Shown in pieces: positions 24,195 to 34,138 of a stretch of DNA of 51,934 nt; the first letter of the stretch is position 1; every line of letters starts with the position of its first letter. The notes beneath the pieces were generated by a model, which saw nothing but the letters and a program-made list of their open reading frames with translations, was not told the origin of the DNA and did not search any database. The position numbers and the translations under genes were made by a program. Source of the DNA: JAZSQZ01 sp045538175. GTDB lineage: Bacteria > Bacillota > Clostridia > Christensenellales > UBA1242. The DNA lies in contig JAZSQZ010000052.1 of the NCBI GenBank assembly GCA_045538175.1, positions 1-51,934 of the forward strand, written 5' to 3'.

Positions 24195-24764
24195 CTAAAA
24201 AATCAAAATTCCCATAGCTGCCGAAAATATTATAAGGATAATAGGCGACAAGTTTTTCTTTAAGACTTTTGCATAAACAATTTTTATTAAAACCAAACCT
24301 GCCATAAGACCAAGTGACACAAAGTCAAAAGTAGGGGCATAAGAAAAATCTCCAAAGTTTACATAAAAACATCTTACCATCATCAAAACGCCAACAGACA
24401 TTACAAGTGCAATTACAATAGGTTTAACACCATTTAAAAATGCTTGAACATAAATATTTTCCTTAAAGCGTTTTAAAACCTTTACAATAATTAGCATTAT
24501 AATAAAAGCAGGAAGCACAACACCCATTGTTGCAAGCAAACTTCCCAAAAAACCACCAACGGTTGAGCCGATATAGGTTGCCATATTTACAGCAATAGGC
24601 CCAGGGGTTGTTTCTGATATAGCAATTATGTTTGAAACCCCTTCAAATGTTAACCAACCACGCTCAACAACAAGCGAGCGTATAAGGGGTATCATACCAT
24701 AACCCCCACCAAAAGAAACTGTGCCGATTAAGAAAAATGTAAAAAACAAATCAAGGAAAACCAT
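24195..24764 (-). CDS. chromate transporter family protein, second half
   Basis: The 189-residue protein is one half-size member of the CHR family, with about six membrane segments. Conserved signatures are FGGGYGMIPL (about 18-27) and the SETTPGPIAVNMATYIG segment (about 50-66). The pair of half proteins is the bidomain-equivalent form of ChrA; in many Firmicutes such pairs occur without chromate exposure, so the physiological substrate may be another oxyanion. Its ATG shares one base with the stop of the upstream half (TAATG), so translation is coupled. Confidence 0.88.
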   Translation of the reverse strand: MVFLDLFFTFFLIGTVSFGGGYGMIPLIRSLVVERGWLTFEGVSNIIAISETTPGPIAVNMATYIGSTVGGFLGSLLATMGVVLPAFIIMLIIVKVLKRFKENIYVQAFLNGVKPIVIALVMSVGVLMMVRCFYVNFGDFSYAPTFDFVSLGLMAGLVLIKIVYAKVLKKNLSPIILIIFSAAMGILIF

Positions 24765-25360
24765 TATTCTTCGTCCCCCTTTTCTTCGTTTTTAACTTCT
24801 GTAACTTGTTTTGCTGGGCGTAAAAAACAAATACCCATAATTCCACCAAACAAGATAAGAGCAATTGTTATGTATGAAAAATTGATAATTTTTATCTCTG
24901 ACAACACCATCACAACAAAGGCAACAACAAATAAAGAAATAAACAACCAATGTTTTTTGAAATTTTTTGCAAGTTTTATACCTGCAAACAAAATGATAAC
25001 TGCAACTGCCGAACTTATGCCCTTAAATGCTTTTATAACAACTTCGTATTCAAGGAGATTTCCTAAAAACAAAGAAATAACAAACATTATGATAAACGAA
25101 GGCAAAATAACACCAATCGTTGCAAAGAGAGAGCCCCAAAACCCAGATTGCCTAAATCCCAGGTTTGTTGCCATATTTATGGCGATAGGTCCAGGTGTTG
25201 ACTCTGCAACAGCAATCATATCCATAAATTCATCACTTGTTACTAACTTTCTTTTTTCAACAAACTCGTTTTCAACAAGAGAAATCATTGCATACCCACC
25301 ACCAAAGGTAAAAAGACCAATCTTGAAAAACGACCAAAACAAACTTAAAATCTTCTTCAT
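24764..25360 (-). CDS. chromate transporter family protein, first half
   Basis: The 198-residue protein is the other half-size CHR member, with FGGGYAMISL (about 19-28) and AESTPGPIAINMATNLG (about 51-67) as counterparts of the motifs in its partner, and a charged C-terminal tail. Together the two should make one antiparallel transporter in the cytoplasmic membrane. No SD precedes the ATG; a good promoter has its -10 ending six bases upstream, suggesting leaderless translation of the first gene of this operon. Confidence 0.88.
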   Translation of the reverse strand: MKKILSLFWSFFKIGLFTFGGGYAMISLVENEFVEKRKLVTSDEFMDMIAVAESTPGPIAINMATNLGFRQSGFWGSLFATIGVILPSFIIMFVISLFLGNLLEYEVVIKAFKGISSAVAVIILFAGIKLAKNFKKHWLFISLFVVAFVVMVLSEIKIINFSYITIALILFGGIMGICFLRPAKQVTEVKNEEKGDEE

Positions 25361-25366
25361 ACAAAA

Positions 25367-25395
25367 AGTATATTACTTTAACCCTAATTTGTAAA
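25367..25395 (-). promoter_or_regulatory. chromate operon promoter predicting a leaderless mRNA
   Basis: On the minus strand TTTACA (25395-25390), 17 nt, TATACT (25372-25367), then TTTTGT and the ATG. No purine-rich SD fits in between. Confidence 0.7.
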
Positions 25396-25406
25396 ATAAA
25401 AATAAA

Positions 25407-25422
25407 GAATAAGGTCTTATTC
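25407..25422 (-). terminator. possible terminator of the shikimate kinase gene
   Basis: GAATAAG and CTTATTC form a short hairpin followed on the minus strand by a T-rich stretch (TTTATTTTTATTTTAC). Short loop, moderate support. Confidence 0.45.
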
Positions 25423-25441
25423 CCCTATTCCTAATTCTTAA

Positions 25442-25948
25442 TTATAAAATTGATAAACCCAAAGTCTTTACAATTTCTTCGGCAGTTTTAACCAAATCGT
25501 TTTTCTCACTTTCAATTGTTATGTCGGCATATTTTTCATATAAAGGCGTTCTTTCTATATACAAATCATCAAAGGTTTTTCCTTTCTCTATTGCGATTCC
25601 CCTTGTTGCAAAATTACCTATCCTTGTTTTTAGTTCTTCGCTTGACACTTTTAAATAAACAATTGTGCCTGTCTTTTGCAAATTTTCCATTGCAGTTTTA
25701 CCATAGATAACACTGCCACCTGTTGCAATAACAGTTCTTTCTAAATTTAATTTAGAATTAACTTTGTTTTCGATATCTTTAAAATACTCAAGACCATCTT
25801 CTTTAATTATCTTATACAACTTTTTGTTTTCTCTTTGCTGTATTAAAATATCCGTATCAACAAAATCATAACCAACCATCTTTGCTAAAAGCACCCCTAT
25901 TGTGCTTTTGCCAGAACCCGGCATACCTATTAAAACAATATTTTTCAA
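25442..25948 (-). CDS. aroK: shikimate kinase
   Basis: The 168-residue P-loop kinase shows Walker A GMPGSGKST (residues 8-16), the VDTD segment (about 30-33) that binds shikimate and Mg2+, the ATGGSVIYG loop (about 75-83) and an Arg-rich lid with ERTPLYEKYAD. It phosphorylates shikimate at O3 in aromatic amino-acid synthesis. No other aro gene is nearby. The start is TTG at 25948, well placed behind GGAGAAA, so this is a TTG-initiated gene. It lies between a terminator on the SDR side and a weaker one downstream. Confidence 0.85.
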   Translation of the reverse strand: MKNIVLIGMPGSGKSTIGVLLAKMVGYDFVDTDILIQQRENKKLYKIIKEDGLEYFKDIENKVNSKLNLERTVIATGGSVIYGKTAMENLQKTGTIVYLKVSSEELKTRIGNFATRGIAIEKGKTFDDLYIERTPLYEKYADITIESEKNDLVKTAEEIVKTLGLSIL

Positions 25949-25975
25949 TTTTATTTCTCCGTGAATTTAAACAAA

Positions 25976-25998
25976 AAAAGAAATATTAAATTTCTTTT
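25976..25998 (-). terminator. terminator of the SDR gene
   Basis: AAAAGAAAT pairs with ATTTCTTTT around ATTAA; on the minus strand it is followed by further T residues. It begins at the SDR stop codon. Confidence 0.75.
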
Positions 25999-26809
25999 AT
26001 TTGCTTTTTTTAGGTTTTGCAAGCAACACTTTTAAAAACTTAAACAACATTGTCTTTGGGACAACCCTTAAAAGTTTTAACTTAAAGTTTGCATTTTTTG
26101 TATAAACAAATTTAGGTTTTTTATTCTCTAAAATGCGTAAAACAAGTTGCGCAATTTTGCTTGCAGGAATTGCCCCACCTTGTTGAGCGTCAACAATCTT
26201 TTTAAACTTGCTTGTGTTTTCTTTATATAAAACAGTGTTTGAAACAAGTTTGTCCATGGCGTTTGTTGATTTGTTTAAAAGGTCAGTCTTTACAGCACCA
26301 GGTCTTATGGTTACAACCGGCACACCCAAAAGTCCAAGTTCTAACCTTAACCCTTCGGCGTAATTATCAAGCGCCTTTTTTGTGATGGAATATATCGCGT
26401 TAAACGGCAAAATTTTGGTCCCAGCGAGTTCACTTGTTGTGATAATAATTTTACCTTTGTTGTTAAGAACAAGTGGCAAGAAGACCTTATTTACCCTGAA
26501 AGCGCCAAACACGTTTATGTTGAAAATCTTTACAAAGTCTTCTTCGCTCATTTCTACTAAAGATTCCATCATAATAATGCCTGCAAAGTTTATGATTGCT
26601 TCTACTTCCTTTGTATCTTTAGAAACAATATCATATGCATTTTTAACACTGTCCATTTGTGTAACATCAGTTTTGATTTGCTCTACGTTTTCAAGGTCGT
26701 CACCTTTGTTTATGTCTAAACTATAAACATAGTAACCATTTTTTGAAAGCAACTCAACAACTGCCCTACCCATTCCACTAGCACCACCGGTTACGACAAC
26801 TCTTTTCAT
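25997..26809 (-). CDS. short-chain dehydrogenase/reductase
   Basis: The 270-residue protein has the classical SDR features: TGGASGMG nucleotide-binding loop (residues 7-14), NFAG motif (about 74-77), and the catalytic Ser followed by YSITK (Tyr and Lys of the active site, about 142-146). It would use NAD(P)H on an alcohol or ketone; the substrate is unknown. The basic C-terminal segment (KLLRVVPKTMLFKFLKVL) looks amphipathic and may associate with membrane, as in some lipid-acting SDRs. A strong SD (AAGGAG) precedes the ATG. Confidence 0.9.
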   Translation of the reverse strand: MKRVVVTGGASGMGRAVVELLSKNGYYVYSLDINKGDDLENVEQIKTDVTQMDSVKNAYDIVSKDTKEVEAIINFAGIIMMESLVEMSEEDFVKIFNINVFGAFRVNKVFLPLVLNNKGKIIITTSELAGTKILPFNAIYSITKKALDNYAEGLRLELGLLGVPVVTIRPGAVKTDLLNKSTNAMDKLVSNTVLYKENTSKFKKIVDAQQGGAIPASKIAQLVLRILENKKPKFVYTKNANFKLKLLRVVPKTMLFKFLKVLLAKPKKSK

Positions 26810-26855
26810 AAAATCTCCTTAAGCAATAATAAGTTTTTTCATTACAATTAGTTTT

Positions 26856-26869
26856 AGTTTTTAAAAACT
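26856..26869. repeat. perfect AT-rich palindrome upstream of the SDR gene
   Basis: AGTTTTTAAAAACT is a 14-bp perfect palindrome in the 214-bp gap between the divergent SDR and 91-residue protein genes. It could be an operator; AT-richness makes chance occurrence fairly likely. I see no convincing promoter hexamers in this gap. Confidence 0.3.
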
Positions 26870-27023
26870 TAAGTTTAAAATCGTTATACACCAAACACAA
26901 AAAACTGTCAAATATTTAAAATAAACTTGAGAAAAACTAACTGCCCTAAATCTTATTCTGCCTTGGGTTAATTTTGGTACAAGTCAGGGTGTAAAATTAA
27001 AATAGGAAACAAAGGAGAAACAG

Positions 27024-27299
27024 ATGACTCAATATTATGTGGATAAAAACGGATTTATCATTATCCCAAAAGAGAACCCAAAACCTAAAAAAGATATAAC
27101 AATTGAAGAATACTTTTTCCTTTTGATAAAAAACCTAAAACCATCTACAATTAAAAAAAGAACAAACTGCCTTGCAGAAAAAATTTTCTCCGATTGGACA
27201 TCAGGTTTTTTTTCAAACCAAGGTTGGACACTAGAAAAAGTCATTTCCACCGCCGAAACACTTATAGAAAAACAAAACAAAAGCATAATTAATCAATAA
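27024..27299 (+). CDS. small hypothetical protein, 91 residues
   Basis: The product is not recognised. It starts MTQYYVDKNGFIIIPKENPKPKKD and continues with a lysine-rich, partly helical part containing three Trp/Phe-rich spots; no signal peptide or membrane segment is present. The ATG is behind a strong AAAGGAG, and a bidirectional terminator follows, so it looks like a real monocistronic gene. It neighbours the convergent giant surface protein gene, with no evidence of a functional connection. Confidence 0.6.
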   Translation: MTQYYVDKNGFIIIPKENPKPKKDITIEEYFFLLIKNLKPSTIKKRTNCLAEKIFSDWTSGFFSNQGWTLEKVISTAETLIEKQNKSIINQ

Positions 27300-27327
27300 A
27301 AAAAACACCCGAGTGGGTGTTTTTTTA
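27298..27327. terminator. bidirectional terminator closing the surface-protein operon
   Basis: AAAAAAAACACCC with GGGTGTTTTTTT around GAGT; serves both the small plus-strand gene and the four-gene minus-strand operon. Confidence 0.92.
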
Positions 27328-27334
27328 TTTGTTA

Positions 27335-30300
27335 TTAAGAGTTTTTAAGATCCTTAATCATATCTGCAACATTGAACTTACGTGCAATATCGTTAAGTTT
27401 TCTTTCGTTCTCTTCTTTTTGTTTCTTAAGTTTCTTAGATCTAACGACCAAGAGAACTACAGTTCCAAATAAGACAAGAATTACTGCACCACCACCGATG
27501 ATACCATAGAACATTGTTGGGTTCATCATAGTTTTGATGTCACTGTTCAATGTAAGTTTTTCTGTATCAAGGGCTTGAGCGCTTTCCATTGCTGCTAAGA
27601 ACTCTTCAGTAACTTTAATTGTAATTGTGTTACCTGTTTGAACTGCACCGAGTTTTTCAAGTTCTGTGCCAGCAATTGTCCAACCAGTGATTTGGTAATT
27701 ATCTCTTGGAGTGTAAGAGATAGAAATTGTATCACCGAGCTTAAACTCTTTTGTAAATTCTAAGCTACCACCAACAGTTGCGTTGTATGGAGCGTCGATT
27801 GTGTAAGTTGATTTTTCGAATCTTAAGTTGATTGCTCTGTTATCGCTAATGTTTGCAACAGCTTCAAGACCTGAAGTTGTATCAGATTCGAACATACCTG
27901 TAAATCCAGCGAATTCAGCATAATCGTTTTCGACAGTTGCTTTAACAACAAGTTGTAAACCATTATCTAATGTGTATGACTTGTTAGCTTCGTGAATTGT
28001 GTATCTTGAAGCAGGAGCAAGTGCATTGTTTTCGTCAAGGATTTCAATCCTGTATGAACCAAGTGTGAAGCCATCTTCAGAAACAAGGTTTTCGCCAACG
28101 ATTTCTGCTTTGTATTGTTTGATAACTTTCATACTTGCGTCAACTTGACCAACTTCGTCAACGTAGTTATTGAAGAATTCGTCGTCAACAACTTTTTGAC
28201 CTTCGTCATTTAAAGCAACAACATCATAGTCGCCTGTTAAGACGTTTTTAAGTCTCATTTCAACAAATCTAAATTGACCTGTTGCCAAGACATCATCTAA
28301 GCAACCAAATGACAATCTGTCGTTAATGTTAAGTTTTGAACCAGCTTCTGAAGAACCTACAACTTGACCAGCTTCGTCTTTAATTGTGTAAGTAACAGCG
28401 TGGACTAATTGGTTAGCAGGAAGACCTTCGTTTTCAGTTGGAGTTTCAACATTAAGGATGCTTGAGTTGATTGTAAGTGGTCTGATTTCGAAGTCAATTG
28501 CGACATCTTTGTTGCCTGTTAAGTAAACATAAACAACATTGTTACCGAATTGTTCGTTTTCAGGTTCAACAACGTCAACTCTCTTGTTTGGTTTAATCTT
28601 AAGTTGAATAAATGTTGATTCGTCAATCATATAAGCGCCAGATTCAACAAGTGAAGTTGAACCGTCTGGGCCTTCTTCAACGTTTGTTAATACTTGGTCG
28701 ACACCATTTTCATCTGTATAGTGAAGTTCGTATTCACTTGCAAATGTAGCACCGAATTGGTTGTTTAATGTAACGTTGAATTGATATTGTCTTTGGTATA
28801 CAGCAATGATACTGAATTTAGTTTCTGTACCTTTTGCAGCAAGATATCTTGCAAAGTCAGCAGTAGAAATGTTGTAACCATCATTGATTGTGCCATCAGT
28901 TGTAGCAAGGTAAGAATCCATACCTTGAAGTTTCCAGCCAACAAATCTGTAACCTTTGACATTTGTTTTTGCTTGAAGTTGTGGAAGACTTTCTTCAACA
29001 GCCATAGTTTCGGTTGGGTTTGTGATAAGAGTTGAAACTAATGAGCTGTCAAGTGTAACGCCTTGTAAGTTTTGGAATTGAATATCAAGGTCGTATTGTG
29101 TTTTTTCAACTTCGACTTGAATTTCTGTATCAGCATTAACACTTGCAATTGTGTAACTTGCTGCATTGTTTGAAATATCAATTGGAGTGCCTGCAACTGT
29201 AACTTGTCTTAATGTGTAGTAGTTGTCAGCTTTAACTTCAATCTTAACTTCTGCACCATCTGGAGCTTGGTTTGTGAAAGCATCAACACCACCATAAGTT
29301 GCAGTAATTGAATAGTGACCTTCACCTTCAGTATTTAAGTCTGTTTTTGTAAATGCACGAAGAATATCAAGTGATGGGACAGCACGAACATAAATGTTTT
29401 CTGTGTTATCTGCATATGTGTCAAAGAAATTGATATCTAAGTATGCACCAAGGTCAATTGTTGCAGTTTTGATACCTGCTTGAACACCTTTAAGTTGAAG
29501 TGTGACCCATTCGTCAACATCTGCTTTCTTAACTTGGAATTCAAAACCTGTAGGTTGGTTTGTGCCTGCATATGTTGCAGTGATTTCGTTTGTTGTTGTG
29601 TTAAGTGTAACAGTAGTTTCTACGCAAGAAACAGTTGTTTCGTCAACAGTAACATAATTTATTGTGTAAGGTGTATAGTTAACAACAGCGTGATATGTTA
29701 CGATACCATTTGTAAGTGATGTATCTTCATCGCTAGGATTGTAATTTACGCCACCTTTTGACCAGTTATCAAGTGAAACACCTGCTTGGTCAATGATACT
29801 TGGTGTGCCGTAACCATCTTCTCTACCATCTGATAAAGTATAAGTATAAGCTGTGTCACCTCTTTCAACGATATCGACATTTGGTGTTAAGCCTTTGTAT
29901 TCGCCGATATCATATCTAACCATCAATCTATCAACAGTGATTTCGCTAAGTTGTGGGACATCATTTGTTGTATATTCCCATTCGTACCACTTGCCATCGT
30001 CTGTTTTATCATAATAACTTGCAACTTCATCTTCTTTTGCAAATGTATCTGCATTATAAGTTGATGCAATATGTTTGTTTGTATTTGCAATTCCAGGAAC
30101 GCCCATACATTCGTTATACATTTTTGTAAATTGTGTTTTGTTTGTTTCTATATTACTTGTTTGATAGAAAACACCTTCGCTTGTTGCGATATAGTTGATA
30201 GTTGGAGCATTGATTCTGCCCTTAACTTCTACGCCGGCAAGAACATTATCTTCATAATACAATCCACCATTTTTGCCACCATCTTCAACAAGAAGATAGT

Positions 30301-33300
30301 TATTTCTGATTGAGATTGTATCATAGATATTTACTTCTGCAACAGTTGTAGGAATTGAAATGTAACCATAAAGAGAACCGATAAATGTACCTGTTGAAAG
30401 TGTTTGTGAATATGTATCAGTTGCTTCGTCATAACCACTGTATACACCACCAACAGAAACGTTGTTTTCAAGAACAAGTTTATGCTCTGCATAATATCTC
30501 ATTTCGTATCTAGCAACAATACCACCAACGAATGATTGACCACCACCGTTAGCACGGCAAATTGTACCAGCATTCATACAGTTTCTAACAGTAAGACCCA
30601 ATGAGTGTTGTGTGTTTGTTTGGTTAGCTGAACCATGTGTATAACCTGTTGTGATACCACCAGCATAGTTACCGGTAACATTACCATAGTTAGCACAGTT
30701 CAACATAACTTCTGCTCTACCGATACCAGCAGCATATGTTACAGCTGAACTACTTTCTGTTTCAGCAGTAACTTCAGCAAAGTTGTAGCAACCTGTGATT
30801 CTTGCATGCCATACAGATGATAGTTCGTTGTTAGCTCTTGAAGTGTAACCATTTGTGAATCCACGAGTTGAAGCAACACCTGAAGCACCAGCAGTTGAAA
30901 TGTCGTTGTGAGCATAGACTCTACCAGAACCTACTACACAGTCTTTAATTTCTGCTGCATACCAGCCAGCAAGACCTGTTGCATAAACATCTCTTGAAGC
31001 ATTGCTACCATCTCTGTGATAAACAGCTGATACATCGTTGTTGTATGCATAACATTCTTCAATAACAGATTTTCTGTCGCTTGTTTGCATAAACATACCT
31101 GATGCATAAACGCTACCAACATTACTTTCGCTAGAAATTGTTGAATTTTTAACAGTGTTATTAAATCCATCAAGAATAGCAGATGTTTCGCACCAAATTA
31201 AGCCAACAGAATAAGCATAGTGAGCAACACTATCTGTGCCTTCAACTAAGTTTCTAATTTCAATATTATCAACAACGTTGTCTCTTATTGAAATAACATC
31301 ATCAGCAACTTTAACACCTCTAATTAAACCGAGACCTGCAAGAGCAGTTGATGATACTCTTACTGCATCTGTAATTGTGTTTCCAATATATGTGTTTGTA
31401 ATTGTGTTACCATGAACTTCTTTAAGTGTTGCTGTGCTTGAAATATAGAAACCAGCAGAATGGTATGTATAACCAGCTTCTCTATCTGAAACAATGCTAA
31501 GTTCGTTGATTTTGTTATCATTTAAGTAGATACCATTTACAACAGGAGCATCACTTAAAAGCAAACCTTCACCATATGCATTTCCGTCTTGTGAATTTGC
31601 TTCAATCTTAACATTGTCAATTTCACAGCCCAAAACATTAACTGTTCCTTCTTCAATTGTTTGATGATGTCTGTTTGTTGCACCAGCAACAGCAATTGCG
31701 GTTGTTGCTTTTGAGTAAGCAGTTAAGTTTGAATTTGTAACTTTTGAATCTTGAACAGTGAAACCACGAACATAATTAGTTGTTGTTGTAACCAAACCTG
31801 TAACATAAGCAACAGTTCGTTCTGCTTTTGCTTCCATTTCGCAGTTATCAACAAGTGCGTTTTCAATAACAGCGTGGTCTTGGTGTTCTGTATGACCAAT
31901 ACCGATGACTTGTGCAGAACCACCAACACCACCAACTTTATCAACAGTTGGGTCTTTTGCGTCCTTAGATTCAGCATACATCTTTGTATTTAAAACTTTA
32001 CAGCCCTTTGTTGGGTCGGTTGCATCACTTGCGTGGAATGAACCTTTACCGATACCCATTACAAGTGCAGAAGAACTTGTTGGGTTTGCATAATCTGTTT
32101 CTTCTGTTTTTGCACCATTGTCAATGTCAGAAACAGCTTCTAAATTACAATTTTCTACAACGCAGTCATAGAAATCTGCTGTGTAGTTACCTCTTGTAAG
32201 TGCTAAACCAACAGCTTTTGTATCACTTGTTGCGTAGTAGTTGTTGTCATCATTAACTTTAACAACGTTGTTTGATGTAACATTAGTGTCAATAACTTTA
32301 CAGTTTTCAAATCTTGATGTTTTTGTTGCTGGGGTTGTATTTACATTTGCAAGGCCTGCAACAACACCATCACAGTTAACTTGCATATATTGATTGCTTG
32401 CTGTTCTTCTGTAAGTTGGGTTTGCAATAATTTCAATGTTACCATCTGCATATACATCACAATCTCTTACAACGATATTTTTATATAAAGTTGTTCCTTC
32501 AACTGGGTTTGTTGTATAAACTTCGGCAGCACCAACAACTGTTGACCAGTGGCGGAAGTATTGATCTTTGCTGTATTCTGCATTTGTTTGTTTTGAGTTG
32601 AATTCGTCATAAATTTTTGAATCTTTAATTTCAATATTTTCAACGTTTACAACTGCATTTTGATTGTTTCTATAAAATCTAACGCCACCATAAACATAAG
32701 TGTTAAATGTGTGATAGTAAGGAACAGTTGTTGTTGTTGAACCATCTGGGAAAACAACTGCACCATTTGCGTCCCCAATATTAACATTTGAGTAAATATC
32801 ACAATCGTCAACAATGATATCTTTATAAACTTGTGTAAAGCCGTCTGAATCCCAGTATGAAATACCTGAAATATAAACATTTCTTGTTGCATTGTTTTTT
32901 AATGCATTGTAGTTTTCAAAATCTTCTTCAAAGTAAATTTTACAGTTTCTGATACCTGTTTCTTTTGAAGTGCTATAAACATTCATTGCGCGACCAAAAC
33001 CATAGATATAATGGTTGGTACTGTTTATACTTAAAGCATTTAATACTCTGTCTTCGCCAAGAAGTTCTTTATCTGAATATGTTGCTGTGATTTCACAGTT
33101 TTCCATATAGCAGTCAACAATTGCTTTTGCGTTTGTTGAGATACCAACTGCATAATAATTGCCGTTTGTTCCACCACCAACAACCTTACTGTTTCTGATT
33201 GTGATGTTTTCAAAATCAGATGCCAAATTATAGCTAGTATTTTTTGTTGCAACGATTGATGCATCTCTCCAACTTTGAATGTTTGCGTTTTCAATAACTA

Positions 33301-34120
33301 AGTTTTTGATATAACCATCACCCCAGCTACCGAAAATTGATGCTCTGTAATATGTATCAATTGTATCAGTTGCATTTGCTGTTGCTTCGTTTAATTCATA
33401 TTTATCATAAACATAAGCATTTGAAATCTTATGTCCTTGACCATCAAAGTTTACAGCGTGTCTTGCTGTGTTGTTGAAAGCATAAACAGGTCTCCATGCT
33501 TTTCCTGCAAGATCAATATCTCCATCAAGAAGGAATGTTGTGTTGACAATGTTTACGTGGTCATAGTCAGCATTTACAACTGCTGAGAAATAAGCAAATT
33601 CTAATGCATTTGAAATTGTGTATGAAATACCAGGTTTTGCATCTGGTTTTTTAAAGATATTTCCTTGTGCTGGTTCTAGTGCAAGAAGCTCTGTCATATT
33701 CATTCTTCTATAAGCACCTGTTTTTGCATCAGTTATCCAGAAAGAATCTTCCCAAGAAACAACTTCCTCAGAAACCGTAACAGATTCTTTTGTTGGAAGT
33801 TTTGAAGGGTCAGCAAGGCCACCACCTTGTCTTCCAGCTGAAACACCTGTGTTTTGTGCGATGTTTCCTAAATTTGCACCTTCAACTGTTGTGGTTTTTG
33901 CACCTGTAACAGCTGAGTTGTTTTTGATTGCATCTTTTACAGAGAAATCAACAACTTCTTGATTTTTGTTTGCACCACCAATTTGACCAACAAGGTTTAA
34001 CAAATTTGGCATTTGTGGAACGGAAAGAAGCATACTTAAACCAAGTGTAGATGCAGCCAAAACTTTGAGTTTTTTGAAACTTTTTGATTTGTCTTTTGAT
34101 TTGTCTTTTGATTTTTTCAT
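27335..34120 (-). CDS. giant secreted beta-helix surface protein with C-terminal membrane anchor
   Basis: This 2261-residue protein opens with a KDKS-repeat basic start and a hydrophobic signal segment (about 19-34). Residues about 180-1380 form a long run of short repeats of the type V-x-N-x-x-I-x-x-C/N-x-x with frequent Asn, Gly and Thr, as in right-handed parallel beta-helices. The part from about 1400 to 2180 contains beta-sandwich-like modules, including GYRFVGWKL, which resembles InlB B-repeat-like units. A membrane segment at about 2204-2226 is followed by a 35-residue basic helical tail. There is no LPXTG motif, so it would be held by the membrane segment and face outward, possibly as an adhesin. 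It is the last gene of a four-gene operon. Confidence 0.85.
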   Translation of the reverse strand: MKKSKDKSKDKSKSFKKLKVLAASTLGLSMLLSVPQMPNLLNLVGQIGGANKNQEVVDFSVKDAIKNNSAVTGAKTTTVEGANLGNIAQNTGVSAGRQGGGLADPSKLPTKESVTVSEEVVSWEDSFWITDAKTGAYRRMNMTELLALEPAQGNIFKKPDAKPGISYTISNALEFAYFSAVVNADYDHVNIVNTTFLLDGDIDLAGKAWRPVYAFNNTARHAVNFDGQGHKISNAYVYDKYELNEATANATDTIDTYYRASIFGSWGDGYIKNLVIENANIQSWRDASIVATKNTSYNLASDFENITIRNSKVVGGGTNGNYYAVGISTNAKAIVDCYMENCEITATYSDKELLGEDRVLNALSINSTNHYIYGFGRAMNVYSTSKETGIRNCKIYFEEDFENYNALKNNATRNVYISGISYWDSDGFTQVYKDIIVDDCDIYSNVNIGDANGAVVFPDGSTTTTVPYYHTFNTYVYGGVRFYRNNQNAVVNVENIEIKDSKIYDEFNSKQTNAEYSKDQYFRHWSTVVGAAEVYTTNPVEGTTLYKNIVVRDCDVYADGNIEIIANPTYRRTASNQYMQVNCDGVVAGLANVNTTPATKTSRFENCKVIDTNVTSNNVVKVNDDNNYYATSDTKAVGLALTRGNYTADFYDCVVENCNLEAVSDIDNGAKTEETDYANPTSSSALVMGIGKGSFHASDATDPTKGCKVLNTKMYAESKDAKDPTVDKVGGVGGSAQVIGIGHTEHQDHAVIENALVDNCEMEAKAERTVAYVTGLVTTTTNYVRGFTVQDSKVTNSNLTAYSKATTAIAVAGATNRHHQTIEEGTVNVLGCEIDNVKIEANSQDGNAYGEGLLLSDAPVVNGIYLNDNKINELSIVSDREAGYTYHSAGFYISSTATLKEVHGNTITNTYIGNTITDAVRVSSTALAGLGLIRGVKVADDVISIRDNVVDNIEIRNLVEGTDSVAHYAYSVGLIWCETSAILDGFNNTVKNSTISSESNVGSVYASGMFMQTSDRKSVIEECYAYNNDVSAVYHRDGSNASRDVYATGLAGWYAAEIKDCVVGSGRVYAHNDISTAGASGVASTRGFTNGYTSRANNELSSVWHARITGCYNFAEVTAETESSSAVTYAAGIGRAEVMLNCANYGNVTGNYAGGITTGYTHGSANQTNTQHSLGLTVRNCMNAGTICRANGGGQSFVGGIVARYEMRYYAEHKLVLENNVSVGGVYSGYDEATDTYSQTLSTGTFIGSLYGYISIPTTVAEVNIYDTISIRNNYLLVEDGGKNGGLYYEDNVLAGVEVKGRINAPTINYIATSEGVFYQTSNIETNKTQFTKMYNECMGVPGIANTNKHIASTYNADTFAKEDEVASYYDKTDDGKWYEWEYTTNDVPQLSEITVDRLMVRYDIGEYKGLTPNVDIVERGDTAYTYTLSDGREDGYGTPSIIDQAGVSLDNWSKGGVNYNPSDEDTSLTNGIVTYHAVVNYTPYTINYVTVDETTVSCVETTVTLNTTTNEITATYAGTNQPTGFEFQVKKADVDEWVTLQLKGVQAGIKTATIDLGAYLDINFFDTYADNTENIYVRAVPSLDILRAFTKTDLNTEGEGHYSITATYGGVDAFTNQAPDGAEVKIEVKADNYYTLRQVTVAGTPIDISNNAASYTIASVNADTEIQVEVEKTQYDLDIQFQNLQGVTLDSSLVSTLITNPTETMAVEESLPQLQAKTNVKGYRFVGWKLQGMDSYLATTDGTINDGYNISTADFARYLAAKGTETKFSIIAVYQRQYQFNVTLNNQFGATFASEYELHYTDENGVDQVLTNVEEGPDGSTSLVESGAYMIDESTFIQLKIKPNKRVDVVEPENEQFGNNVVYVYLTGNKDVAIDFEIRPLTINSSILNVETPTENEGLPANQLVHAVTYTIKDEAGQVVGSSEAGSKLNINDRLSFGCLDDVLATGQFRFVEMRLKNVLTGDYDVVALNDEGQKVVDDEFFNNYVDEVGQVDASMKVIKQYKAEIVGENLVSEDGFTLGSYRIEILDENNALAPASRYTIHEANKSYTLDNGLQLVVKATVENDYAEFAGFTGMFESDTTSGLEAVANISDNRAINLRFEKSTYTIDAPYNATVGGSLEFTKEFKLGDTISISYTPRDNYQITGWTIAGTELEKLGAVQTGNTITIKVTEEFLAAMESAQALDTEKLTLNSDIKTMMNPTMFYGIIGGGAVILVLFGTVVLLVVRSKKLKKQKEENERKLNDIARKFNVADMIKDLKNS

Positions 34121-34138
34121 TTTTTTCTCCCTTTCTTA

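Noticed and set aside
24764..25360. Chromate resistance island or mobile origin for the chr pair
   Set aside because: No mobility genes or composition shift; half-size CHR pairs are common in Firmicutes genomes.
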